From an uncultured Planctomycetia bacterium (lineage in GTDB: Bacteria > Planctomycetota > UBA1135 > GCA-002686595), in the NCBI GenBank assembly GCA_938003765.1, contig CALKYE010000140.1, positions 1 through 5,346 on the forward strand: a DNA stretch of 5,346 nucleotides. The letters run 5' to 3'. Positions 1 through 5,346 of the stretch are shown here, one piece after another. Each line of letters starts with the position of its first letter. The first letter of the stretch is position 1. The position numbers and the translations under genes are program-made. The notes below the pieces were generated by a model. That model was not told where the DNA came from. It saw only the letters and a program-made list of their open reading frames with translations, and did not search any database.

Positions 1-113
1 TCGCTCGAGGGTCCGCCATCGCCGGGAGGTTAGCAGCCCCGCGCGCGAGTCGGCGTCTCCGCCATGGAGTCGCGTGTTGCTCGGCACGCAAGTCCCGAAC
101 TAGCATCCAACGC
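1..113. other. Leader region upstream of the sigma factor gene, no supported gene
   Basis: I see no convincing gene here. The plus frame used by the sigma factor stays open back to position 1 but holds no ATG, GTG or TTG before 114, so an upstream start outside the window cannot be excluded. The other two plus frames end at 31-33 and 101-103, giving short Arg/Ser/Pro-rich tails that read like noise. A minus-strand ATG at 17-19 could begin a gene leaving the window leftwards, but only six codons are visible. There is a GGGAGG run at 24-29 with no start codon at a suitable distance. No clear -35/-10 pair could be assigned. Confidence 0.5.
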
Positions 114-665
114 GTGGGGGAGTCATCGGAGGAAGCAGCGCCGCAGGATGCGGTCCCCGCAGCGCCGGAGGGCCACGAGGCCACGCGCGCGCTCTACGAC
201 ACGCTGCGCCGCCTGGCGCGCGACCACCTCGCGCGCTGGCCCAACTCGCCGCTGGATCCGACCGACCTGGTCCACGAGTGCTTCCTGCGCCTCGCGCAAC
301 TCGAGAACTTCCGCTACCTGGGCAAGCGCGAGTTCCTGGCGCTCGCATCGCGCGTGCTGCGGCAGGTGCTGGTCGACCAGGCGCGACGCGAGCGGCGCAG
401 CAAACGTGGGGAGGGCTGGCGCCGGATCACGCTGACGGGACTCACCGCAGACCAGGCGCAGGAGCAGGTCGACCTGCTCGCGCTGGCCGAGGCGCTCGAG
501 CGGCTTCGAGAGCGCGACGAAGGTCTGGCGCGGGTGGTCGAGCTGCGCTTCTTCACCGGCCTCTCCATGAGCGAGATCGCGACGCTGCTCGGCGTCACGG
601 TGCGCGTGCTCGAACGCGACTGGGCGTTCGCGCGCGCGTGGCTGCACCGCGAGTTGGGCCGCTGA
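114..665 (+). CDS. ECF-type RNA polymerase sigma factor (Sig-70_X6 / sigma70_ECF family)
   Basis: This is a 183-residue group 4 sigma factor that would direct RNA polymerase to a small set of promoters. Region 2 spans about residues 24-95. It contains the helix DPTDLVHECFLRL (48-60), the family's version of region 2.2, followed by the REFLALASRVLRQVLVDQARR segment (72-92), which is region 2.3/2.4. Region 4 spans about 120-181 and ends in the helix-turn-helix GLSMSEIATLLGV...ERDWAFARAWLHREL, the hallmark of the planctomycete/acidobacterial ECF-like family. The length is normal for the family. The start is GTG at 114, the only start codon available in this frame before the domain. No Shine-Dalgarno sequence precedes it, and the first 22 residues are low-complexity. 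No anti-sigma gene is adjacent. Instead a Ser/Thr kinase gene converges on it, an arrangement known for kinase-linked ECF groups. Phosphorylation control is inferred. The family assignment is secure; the target promoters are unknown. Confidence 0.92.
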   Translation: MGESSEEAAPQDAVPAAPEGHEATRALYDTLRRLARDHLARWPNSPLDPTDLVHECFLRLAQLENFRYLGKREFLALASRVLRQVLVDQARRERRSKRGEGWRRITLTGLTADQAQEQVDLLALAEALERLRERDEGLARVVELRFFTGLSMSEIATLLGVTVRVLERDWAFARAWLHRELGR

Positions 666-678
666 CACTTGCGAGTGT
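665..678. terminator. Small hairpin just after the sigma factor stop
   Basis: ACACT, loop TGCG, AGTGT form a perfect 5-bp stem that begins on the last base of the sigma stop codon. It is short and has no following T tract, so it would be weak as an intrinsic terminator. It is the first of two tandem hairpins in the 49-bp gap between the convergent sigma and kinase genes. Confidence 0.25.
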
Positions 679-683
679 GGAGC

Positions 684-700
684 TGGGCCGGGCGGGCCCA
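684..700. terminator. Candidate bidirectional terminator between convergent genes
   Basis: TGGGCC (684-689), loop GGGCG, GGCCCA (695-700) form a perfect 6-bp GC-rich stem. It lies between the ends of the sigma gene (665) and the kinase gene (715), where a terminator serving both strands would be expected. There is no U tract on either strand, so this would be a non-canonical hairpin, or termination may be Rho-dependent. Confidence 0.35.
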
Positions 701-714
701 CGAGCCGATCGGCG

Positions 715-3024
715 CTATCGACCGCGCGTTTCGAGCTCGCGGCGCGTGCGTTCGACGAACGCGCGGAGCGACTGAACGGAGGGCGGCTGCGTTGCCGCAC
801 GATCCCAGGGCGCGAGGACTGCGCCGACCGCGGCGAGCACCTGAGTGGCGCGCTCGGGCCACTCGGACTGCGGCGCCAGGTCCGCGACGTACATGCCCAT
901 CTCCAGCACGTGCCAGGGGTGGTCCTGGTTGCGCGGCTCGCGCAGCGCCCGTTCGACGGCCGTCTCGAACGCGAGCTGGGCGTGCTCCGCTGCCGCGGCG
1001 CAGTCGCCCTGCGAAACAGCGATCTCCGTCGCGCAGCGCGCGGAGATCAACAGGCACATCACGTAGTCGCGGTTGTCGGGCTGCAGTTCGACCAGCCGGC
1101 GGGCCTGGCGCAGCATCTCGCCCGCATAGCGCCGCGCCTGGTCCTGCTGTCCGCGGTCGCGATGTCCGCCGGCCGCGAAGAGCAGAGCGTCGGCGTAGTT
1201 GTAGATGTACTTGGGGTTGTCGGGCTCAGCCGCGACGAGCGGCGCCGCCTCCTCCAGTCGGCGCATCGCAAGCTCGAAGGCCCGATCGTCCTGCCCGCGC
1301 AGCCTCTCGAGTGAGACCAGCCGCGTCAGGCTCCAGCCGCGGTCCTCGACGAGCTCGAAATCGCCGGGATGCAGGGCGACGAGTTCGTCGTCGAGCTCGA
1401 GCGCACGCTCAGACCAGGCGAGCTCACCTTCGCGGTCGCCGAGCTCGCGCCTCGCTTCGCCCAGCCGCGCGTAGGTCTGCGAGAGCAGCGTGGCCGCCGC
1501 GAGGTCCGACGGATCCGACTCGACCAGCAGCTCGAGGATGCGCCGCGCGTCGTCGGCGCGTGCGAAGGCCTGCGCCCCTGCGCCGGCGCGTACGTCCAGA
1601 GCGCTGAGGTGAAACAGCGCCTGGGCGCGGCTGCGGAGCAGGCGCCGGTTGGCGGGATCGCGCTCGATCTGCCGCGCGAGCAGCTGTTCGACGCGCGCGA
1701 GCGAGGCGCTCTCGCTCTCGGACCATCCGAGCCTCGGCGCCAGCCCGAACAGCAAGCCGGACACGGACTCGAGCGCGCCCGCGGTTTCGGCGAGCTGCGT
1801 CTTGATCCTGCGTCCGCTGACGGAGAGCGCGACGACCGCGACGAGCAGGCCCGCGATCGCGACAGTCGCTGCCGCCGTCGCCGCCGGGTGGCGCCGGACG
1901 AGCATCTGCGCCTGGTAGAGCGAACTCGGCGGCCGCGCGAGCACGGGGCGGCCGGCGAGCCAGCGCTGCAGGTCGTCACGCAACGCGCCGGCGTTGGCGT
2001 AGCGGCGGCGCGGGTCCTTCTCGAGCGCCTTGCGCACGATGGTCTCGAGATCGATCGGCGCGTCCGCACGCAAGCGACGCAACGTCAGCGGCTCATCGCG
2101 AGTGATCGAGCGAATGGTCTCGAGCACGCGCGTGTCGTCGATCGGATAGGGCAAGGCGCCCGTGGCGAGCTCGAACAGCATCACGCCGAGAGCGTGCACG
2201 TCGATCCGAGCGTCCGCGTCTGCGCGCGTTGCGGACAGCTGCTCCGGCGCAGCGTAAGCGAGCGTTCCCAGGAACGCCCCGGTGCGCGTGCGCACCGTGG
2301 GCTCGTCGCTCTCCTCGGTGAGTCGGGCGATCCCGAAGTCGAGCACGCGCAGCTCACCGCGCGCATCGACGAGCACGTTCGACGGCTTGAGATCGCGGTG
2401 CACGACACCGCGCTGATGGGCGTGGTCGACCGCGTCGCACAGCTTCACGAACAGCGCCACGAGCTCGCGCAACGCGGGCGAGCGCGCGGCGATCCAGGCG
2501 TCGATCGGCTCGCCCGGGGCGTACTCGAGCGCGATCCACGGCAGCTCGCCGTGCACCGTGCTCGCCAGCCCGGCCTCCAACACCTGAGCGATCCCCGGAT
2601 GGCGCAGGCGTGCGAGGATCTGCGCTTCGCGGCGAAAGCGCGCCAGCGATTCTTCGCCGAGGCTGTCCAACCGCAGCAGCTTGATCGCGACGTGTCGTCG
2701 CGGCGCGTGCTGCTCGGCCAGGTAGACGACTCCCACCGCGCCGCGGCCGAGCTCGCGGTGGAGGCGATAGCCGGGCAGCTCGAGGCCGTCGAGGCGCGGC
2801 CCACCGGCGGCGTCTGCGGCGGTCGACGCATCGAATCCGGCCTCGAGGAAGCCCTGCGCGCGGGCATGGTGCTCGAGCAGCTCCCTCAGCTCGCTCGCCA
2901 GCTCCGGTTCGGACGCCGCGCGGGCCGCGAGGAACGCCTCGCGCTCGTGCGCCGAAAGCTCCACGGATTCGTCGAAGAGCTGCTTCAAGCGCGCCAACCG
3001 ATCGGCTCCCGGCGCCACACTCAT
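715..3024 (-). CDS. Transmembrane Hanks-type serine/threonine protein kinase with TPR-like C-terminal region
   Basis: This 769-residue kinase should phosphorylate proteins on Ser/Thr in the cytoplasm. Residues 8-58 are an Asp/Glu-rich helical block (RLARLKQLFDESVELSAHER...) typical of kinases paired with ECF sigma factors. The kinase domain spans about 87-360, with P-loop GRGAVG (93-98), catalytic Lys115, helix-C Glu133, HRDLKPSN (209-216, base Asp211), DFG (229-231), APE (259-261) and subdomain IX Asp275, so it looks fully active. Thr243, 246, 248 and 254 lie in the activation loop. One membrane helix (about 381-402) follows, then about 365 residues of TPR-like helices that should lie outside the cytoplasm and may sense a signal or bind a partner. 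I chose ATG at 3024 because homology starts right after it; a GTG at 3093 would add 23 atypical residues. No Shine-Dalgarno is visible at either. The gene converges with the sigma gene and diverges from the beta-helix gene. Substrate is inferred, not shown. Confidence 0.95.
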   Translation of the reverse strand: MSVAPGADRLARLKQLFDESVELSAHEREAFLAARAASEPELASELRELLEHHARAQGFLEAGFDASTAADAAGGPRLDGLELPGYRLHRELGRGAVGVVYLAEQHAPRRHVAIKLLRLDSLGEESLARFRREAQILARLRHPGIAQVLEAGLASTVHGELPWIALEYAPGEPIDAWIAARSPALRELVALFVKLCDAVDHAHQRGVVHRDLKPSNVLVDARGELRVLDFGIARLTEESDEPTVRTRTGAFLGTLAYAAPEQLSATRADADARIDVHALGVMLFELATGALPYPIDDTRVLETIRSITRDEPLTLRRLRADAPIDLETIVRKALEKDPRRRYANAGALRDDLQRWLAGRPVLARPPSSLYQAQMLVRRHPAATAAATVAIAGLLVAVVALSVSGRRIKTQLAETAGALESVSGLLFGLAPRLGWSESESASLARVEQLLARQIERDPANRRLLRSRAQALFHLSALDVRAGAGAQAFARADDARRILELLVESDPSDLAAATLLSQTYARLGEARRELGDREGELAWSERALELDDELVALHPGDFELVEDRGWSLTRLVSLERLRGQDDRAFELAMRRLEEAAPLVAAEPDNPKYIYNYADALLFAAGGHRDRGQQDQARRYAGEMLRQARRLVELQPDNRDYVMCLLISARCATEIAVSQGDCAAAAEHAQLAFETAVERALREPRNQDHPWHVLEMGMYVADLAPQSEWPERATQVLAAVGAVLAPWDRAATQPPSVQSLRAFVERTRRELETRGR

Positions 3025-3047
3025 GCGCCGCACATCGTGCCACGGAG

Positions 3048-3065
3048 CGCCTGCCGACGCAGGCG
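3048..3065. repeat. Perfect 7-bp inverted repeat upstream of the kinase start
   Basis: CGCCTGC, spacer CGAC, GCAGGCG. Its near edge lies 23 bp upstream of the kinase ATG. It could be an operator bound by a dimer, or a hairpin in the kinase mRNA leader. The stem is GC-rich and the window is too, so chance occurrence is possible. Confidence 0.4.
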
Positions 3066-3096
3066 TTCGAAACTCGGCGAGCGCGAACACCACCGC

Positions 3097-3110
3097 GGTC
3101 GGGCGCGACC
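3097..3110. repeat. Perfect 5-bp inverted repeat in the divergent promoter region
   Basis: GGTCG, spacer GGCG, CGACC lies midway between the two divergent start codons. It may be an operator half-site pair. At 5 bp per arm in GC-rich DNA it could easily be chance. Confidence 0.2.
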
Positions 3111-3206
3111 ACGCCGCGAGATTCCCTCACTTTCGCGGTGGCGAGCCGGACCGAACGACGCTTCACGCAGGCCGTCGCTGCGCGTTGCGCCGCGCCGCCC
3201 GACCCC

Positions 3207-5165
3207 ATGCGCGCCCAACTTCTGCTCGTCGTCCTCCCCATCGTGGCTCAGCCGCTGCGCGCCCAGACGACCGTCGGCGGCGTCATCACCGCGGACACGG
3301 ACTGGTCCCTGGCGGGCAGTCCCTATCAGTTCACGGCGACCGTCACGGTCACCGGCGGAGCGACGCTGAGGATCGACCCTGGAGTTGAGGTGCAGCTCTC
3401 CGCCGGGCAGTCGCTCTTCATCGGAGATGGCAACTCGGGCGCGGGCGCGCTGGTGGCGCGAGGGACTCAGGCTCAGCCGGTCCGCTTCACGTCCACGGCC
3501 GGAGCGCCGGGGAGCTGGGACTCGATCCGGTTCACGGATCACGCGCTCGACACGCAGTTCGACAGCGCTGGCGCCTATGTCTCCGGGTCCGTGCTGCAGC
3601 AATGCATCGTGGAGTACGGCAACGAGAGCAACGTCTATGGCGCTGTCTCGACGGAGTACTGCTCCCTGCTCGTAGAGCACTGCGTGTTCCGTGCGAACCG
3701 TGGCGTGGCGTTGCAAGCCTACGCGCTGGGCAGTCAGGTTGAGGCTCTCCGCGCCGAAGCTTCCAGGTTCTTCGAGAACCATCAAGCCGTCACGATTACG
3801 GGTGGCTCGGGCAACCGATTGAACGAGTGCTCGTTCCGCAATCATTCCGTGCCTCCGGGACGAGCCGCGGTGGCGATCTCGAACGCGCCGAACAGCCTGA
3901 TCTCGGGCTGCGTGCTGCAAGGCAACGTCGGCGGACTTGCGTCACTCCAACTGAGCGGTTCAAGCAGCGCCTCCCACGTAGAGCACTGCGAGTTCCTCGA
4001 CAACGTTCATCTCACGGGCGCGCTCGCTGCCTCGAGTAGCCCCGTGACCATTTCGCACACGGCCTTCGAGCGGAACAGTGCGACGTCGACGGGGCTGATT
4101 TCCGGGGGCGCAATCTCGCTCAGCTCCAGCAGTCCCTCGCAGATCGAGCACTGTCGATTCGACTCGAACACTGCGCTTGGCGCGGGCGCGATGAATGCGT
4201 TCGCCACCAACGGCACGTTGCGGAACAGTCACTTCGCGGGCAACACGTCTCAGACCAGCGGCGGAGCGATCCGCTCGATCCAGTCCCCGTTGACCCTGGA
4301 AAACGTCAACCTCGAGTCCAACTCCGCACTGAATCTCGGCGGCGCCATCTCAGCCTCGGGCCAGAGCCTGACGCTGACACGTTGCGCGGTCGTCGCGAAC
4401 ACGAGCGGAACCAGCGGTGGCGGCGTGCATTCGGCCACGGCGCTGACGCTGTTCGAGACGGAGATCTCCTGCAACTCCGCGCCACTGGGCGGTGGACTGG
4501 ACCTGGTCACGCTGCCGATCTCCATCCGAGGCGATCCCGTCGCCGGGCGCTTCAACGTCGTGCGAGGCAATGTCGCCGCGCGCGGCAGCGCCATCTACTG
4601 TCGCGTTCCTTCGAGCTCCGGACCCGTAGACACCAGCTACGTCTGCTGGGGCGTCGCAGATCCCCACGCGGATCCGAACATGATCTGGGATGCGCTCGAC
4701 GAGCCGCTCGTGGCGCAAGTGCTCGCCGCACCGGTCGCGAACTGCCCGCCGTCCGACTGCCAGTGCGCCCCCACGAGCTACTGCACGAGTTCACCCAACT
4801 CCACGGGCGCAGCGGCGAACATCGGATACTCGGGCTCGACCAGCGCGGCGGCCAACGACCTCACTTTGACCGTGGCGGGGTGTCCGCCTGGCGTCGTGGG
4901 CGGTTTTTACTTCGGCCCGTGGCGCTCCGCTTCCCCGCTGGGCGCCGGAACCCGCTGCATCGACGGTGGCCGAACCTCGCTGGGCGCGGTGCTCGTCTCG
5001 GCCGCCGGCGATGTCGCCTTGCCGCTCGATCTCCTGTCGGCGCCGTTGCTCGGAGTCCTGACCGTCGGCTCGACGCTGAACTTCCAGTTCTGGTATCGCG
5101 ATCCCGCTTCCCCCGTCGCCGGCGTGAATCTCTCGGACGCGTTGTCGGTCACGCTGTGCGAGTAG
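3207..5165 (+). CDS. Secreted right-handed parallel beta-helix protein with Pmp-like FxxN/GGAI repeats
   Basis: This is a 652-residue exported protein. Residues 1-19 form a signal peptide: Arg2, a hydrophobic core LLLVVLPIVA, and probable cleavage after LRA. Residues 24-65 match the usual N-cap of these proteins (GGVI...W...PGVEVQ). Residues 66 to about 460 form roughly a dozen beta-helix coils. Each carries an FxxN-type turn (FRAN, FFEN, FLDN, FERN, FDSN, FAGN and others) and, in the last half, GGAI-type motifs every 26 residues. The coil stack closes with a degenerate 'WWG' end motif (CWG, 480-482) and the IWDALDEPLVAQV segment. A Cys-rich linker (513-526) leads to a C-terminal domain (525-652: YCTSSPNS...FWYRDP...LSDAL), which I recall from planctomycete extracellular proteins. 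ATG 3207 is preferred over the in-frame GTG 3138 because the signal peptide starts exactly there. No catalytic residues are evident. It is likely a cell-surface or adhesive structural protein, but pectate-lyase-like activity cannot be excluded. Confidence 0.87.
   Translation: MRAQLLLVVLPIVAQPLRAQTTVGGVITADTDWSLAGSPYQFTATVTVTGGATLRIDPGVEVQLSAGQSLFIGDGNSGAGALVARGTQAQPVRFTSTAGAPGSWDSIRFTDHALDTQFDSAGAYVSGSVLQQCIVEYGNESNVYGAVSTEYCSLLVEHCVFRANRGVALQAYALGSQVEALRAEASRFFENHQAVTITGGSGNRLNECSFRNHSVPPGRAAVAISNAPNSLISGCVLQGNVGGLASLQLSGSSSASHVEHCEFLDNVHLTGALAASSSPVTISHTAFERNSATSTGLISGGAISLSSSSPSQIEHCRFDSNTALGAGAMNAFATNGTLRNSHFAGNTSQTSGGAIRSIQSPLTLENVNLESNSALNLGGAISASGQSLTLTRCAVVANTSGTSGGGVHSATALTLFETEISCNSAPLGGGLDLVTLPISIRGDPVAGRFNVVRGNVAARGSAIYCRVPSSSGPVDTSYVCWGVADPHADPNMIWDALDEPLVAQVLAAPVANCPPSDCQCAPTSYCTSSPNSTGAAANIGYSGSTSAAANDLTLTVAGCPPGVVGGFYFGPWRSASPLGAGTRCIDGGRTSLGAVLVSAAGDVALPLDLLSAPLLGVLTVGSTLNFQFWYRDPASPVAGVNLSDALSVTLCE
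4104..4499 (+). repeat. Protein-level tandem repeats, 26-residue GGAI/FxxN coils
   Basis: Within the beta-helix gene the motifs GGAI, GAM, GGAI, GGAI, GGGV and GGGL begin at protein residues 300, 326, 352, 378, 404 and 428. That is four spacings of exactly 26 residues, then one of 24. Each unit also carries an FxxN-like turn (FDSN, FAGN, LESN, VVAN, ISCN). The DNA of the units is well diverged, so this is an old structural repeat, not a recent tandem duplication. The pairing of GGA(I/L/V) with FxxN is the signature of the chlamydial polymorphic membrane protein repeat family. Confidence 0.75.
4779..5162 (+). other. C-terminal surface-protein domain of the beta-helix protein (planctomycete type)
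   Basis: Residues 525-652 of the protein begin with YCTSSPNSTG and continue through a Gly/Ala/Ser-rich beta segment. A Pro/Gly turn (CPPGVVGGFYFGPW) and a conserved-looking Cys (CIDGG) follow. The domain closes with FQFWYRDP and LSDALSVTL at the extreme C-terminus. I recall this order of motifs (YCT.., yyG.., LC.., a W/F-YRDP box, LSDA) at the ends of many otherwise unrelated secreted planctomycete proteins. That suggests a sorting, anchoring or binding module. Its function is not known to me. Confidence 0.55.
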
Positions 5166-5188
5166 CGCCGCGTCGGAGCACAGCACGA

Positions 5189-5209
5189 CGCAATTCACAC
5201 GAATTTGCG
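5189..5209. terminator. Candidate bidirectional terminator hairpin
   Basis: CGCAATTC, loop ACAC, GAATTTGCG pairs over 8 bp with one bulged T. It begins 24 bp after the beta-helix stop and lies between that gene and the probable convergent coding end at 5234. It is notably AT-rich for this window. There is no U tract, so termination strength is uncertain. Confidence 0.4.
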
Positions 5210-5233
5210 GTGGTCCGCGGGTCTGTCTGTCGC

Positions 5234-5346
5234 TCATCCGCGCGCCGACGATGCCGCCGGCACGCCCCAGTCCCCCAGACGCGCCGCTTCTCCTTGGAAC
5301 ACTCGCTCGAACTTCAACCCACCGCGCGCACCGACGCGCTCACCCG
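5234..5346 (-). CDS. Probable C-terminal end of an unidentified gene, cut by the window edge
   Basis: Reading the minus strand from the right edge, one frame is open for 36 codons and stops with TGA at 5234-5236. The tail reads in part LKFERVFQGEAARLGDWG, a balanced composition unlike the Arg/Pro-rich shadow frames around it, and about 70% of its codons end in G or C. Of the other two minus-strand frames, one stops within 15 codons and the other runs only as a shadow of the beta-helix gene. I do not recognise the family. The stop lies 68 bp from the beta-helix stop in a convergent arrangement, with a hairpin between. The start and most of the gene are outside the window, so the call rests on frame quality alone. 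Confidence 0.4.
   Translation of the reverse strand, partial: GERVGARGGLKFERVFQGEAARLGDWGVPAASSARG

Larger units (their letters stand above)
3025..3206. promoter_or_regulatory. Divergent intergenic region between kinase and beta-helix genes
   Basis: These 182 bp separate the starts of two genes pointing away from each other, so both promoters must lie here or inside the neighbouring starts. The region contains two perfect inverted repeats (3048-3065 and 3097-3110) and a TTCGAA palindrome (3066-3071) directly adjoining the first. A slightly AT-richer stretch lies at 3119-3135. I could not assign a confident -35/-10 pair for either gene; promoters of this sigma family are not known to me. If the alternative GTG starts (3093 on minus, 3138 on plus) were used, the gap would shrink to 44 bp. 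Confidence 0.55.

Noticed and set aside
1..19. Possible divergent gene starting at a minus-strand ATG (17-19)
   Set aside because: Only six codons are visible and there is no ribosome binding site, so this cannot be told from chance.
64..435. An ATG-started plus-strand frame overlapping the sigma factor gene
   Set aside because: Its translation is dominated by Arg, Ser and Ala and shares no motif with any family, while the overlapping frame gives a clear sigma factor.
123..800. A 225-codon minus-strand frame across the sigma factor gene
   Set aside because: It is a shadow of the sigma and kinase coding regions, with no domain and unlikely composition.
3025..3093. N-terminal extension of the kinase from GTG 3093
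   Set aside because: The extra 23 residues do not resemble the family, whose conserved helical block begins just after the ATG at 3024. The extension would also run through the inverted repeat at 3048-3065.
3138..3206. N-terminal extension of the beta-helix protein from GTG 3138
   Set aside because: It would bury the signal peptide 23 residues inside the protein behind an Arg-rich stretch. Starting at ATG 3207 gives a standard signal peptide.
1369..3369. A 666-codon open frame on the plus strand opposite the kinase gene
   Set aside because: It is antisense to a kinase with every conserved motif intact. Its translation is Arg/Gln/Ala-rich with no recognisable domain. Long antisense frames are expected in GC-rich coding DNA.
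4104..4499. DNA tandem repeat or CRISPR-like array suggested by the regular spacing
   Set aside because: The periodicity exists at protein level only; the DNA units are too diverged and have no spacer/repeat structure.
5251..5346. A plus-strand frame starting at ATG 5251 and open to the window edge
   Set aside because: Its translation is Pro/Arg/His-rich with poor third-position GC. The minus-strand frame over the same bases looks more natural.
1..5346. tRNA, rRNA, insertion sequence ends, transposase or phage genes
   Set aside because: I saw no cloverleaf, conserved rRNA stretch, terminal inverted repeat with a transposase, or phage-like protein anywhere in the window.

Overview
This is a GC-rich window (about two thirds G+C by eye) with a compact, accessory-looking gene arrangement. 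The combination of families points to Planctomycetota, or less likely a neighbouring phylum such as Acidobacteriota. The families are an ECF sigma factor of the planctomycete-type 'Sig-70_X6/ECF-like' family, a membrane Ser/Thr kinase with the conserved N-terminal helix block seen in sigma-linked kinases, and a secreted beta-helix protein whose C-terminal domain I recall from planctomycete surface proteins. None of the three main genes has a recognisable Shine-Dalgarno sequence. The taxonomic call is an inference from family memory, not from a search.

Layout. 1-113 is leader with no convincing gene. 114-665 (+) encodes the ECF sigma factor (GTG start). 715-3024 (-) encodes a 769-residue transmembrane Hanks-type Ser/Thr kinase with an extracytoplasmic TPR-like region. 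It converges on the sigma gene, with 49 bp between the stops that hold two small hairpins. 3025-3206 is a divergent intergenic region with two perfect inverted repeats. 3207-5165 (+) encodes a 652-residue exported right-handed beta-helix protein with chlamydial-Pmp-like FxxN/GGAI repeats of about 26 residues. A hairpin at 5189-5209 follows it. 5234-5346 (-) is probably the 3' end of a further gene that runs off the window.

How the parts may work together (inference). The kinase could sense an envelope signal through its TPR-like part and phosphorylate the neighbouring sigma factor. In region 2.2 of that sigma factor, a threonine (T50) stands where ordinary ECF sigmas carry the acidic residue of the DAED motif. 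No anti-sigma factor is visible. The kinase gene shares its promoter region with a gene for a secreted, repeat-rich surface protein, which is a natural candidate output. The best candidate for an interesting system here is this three-part set: a phosphorylation-switched sigma factor, its kinase, and a surface beta-helix protein.
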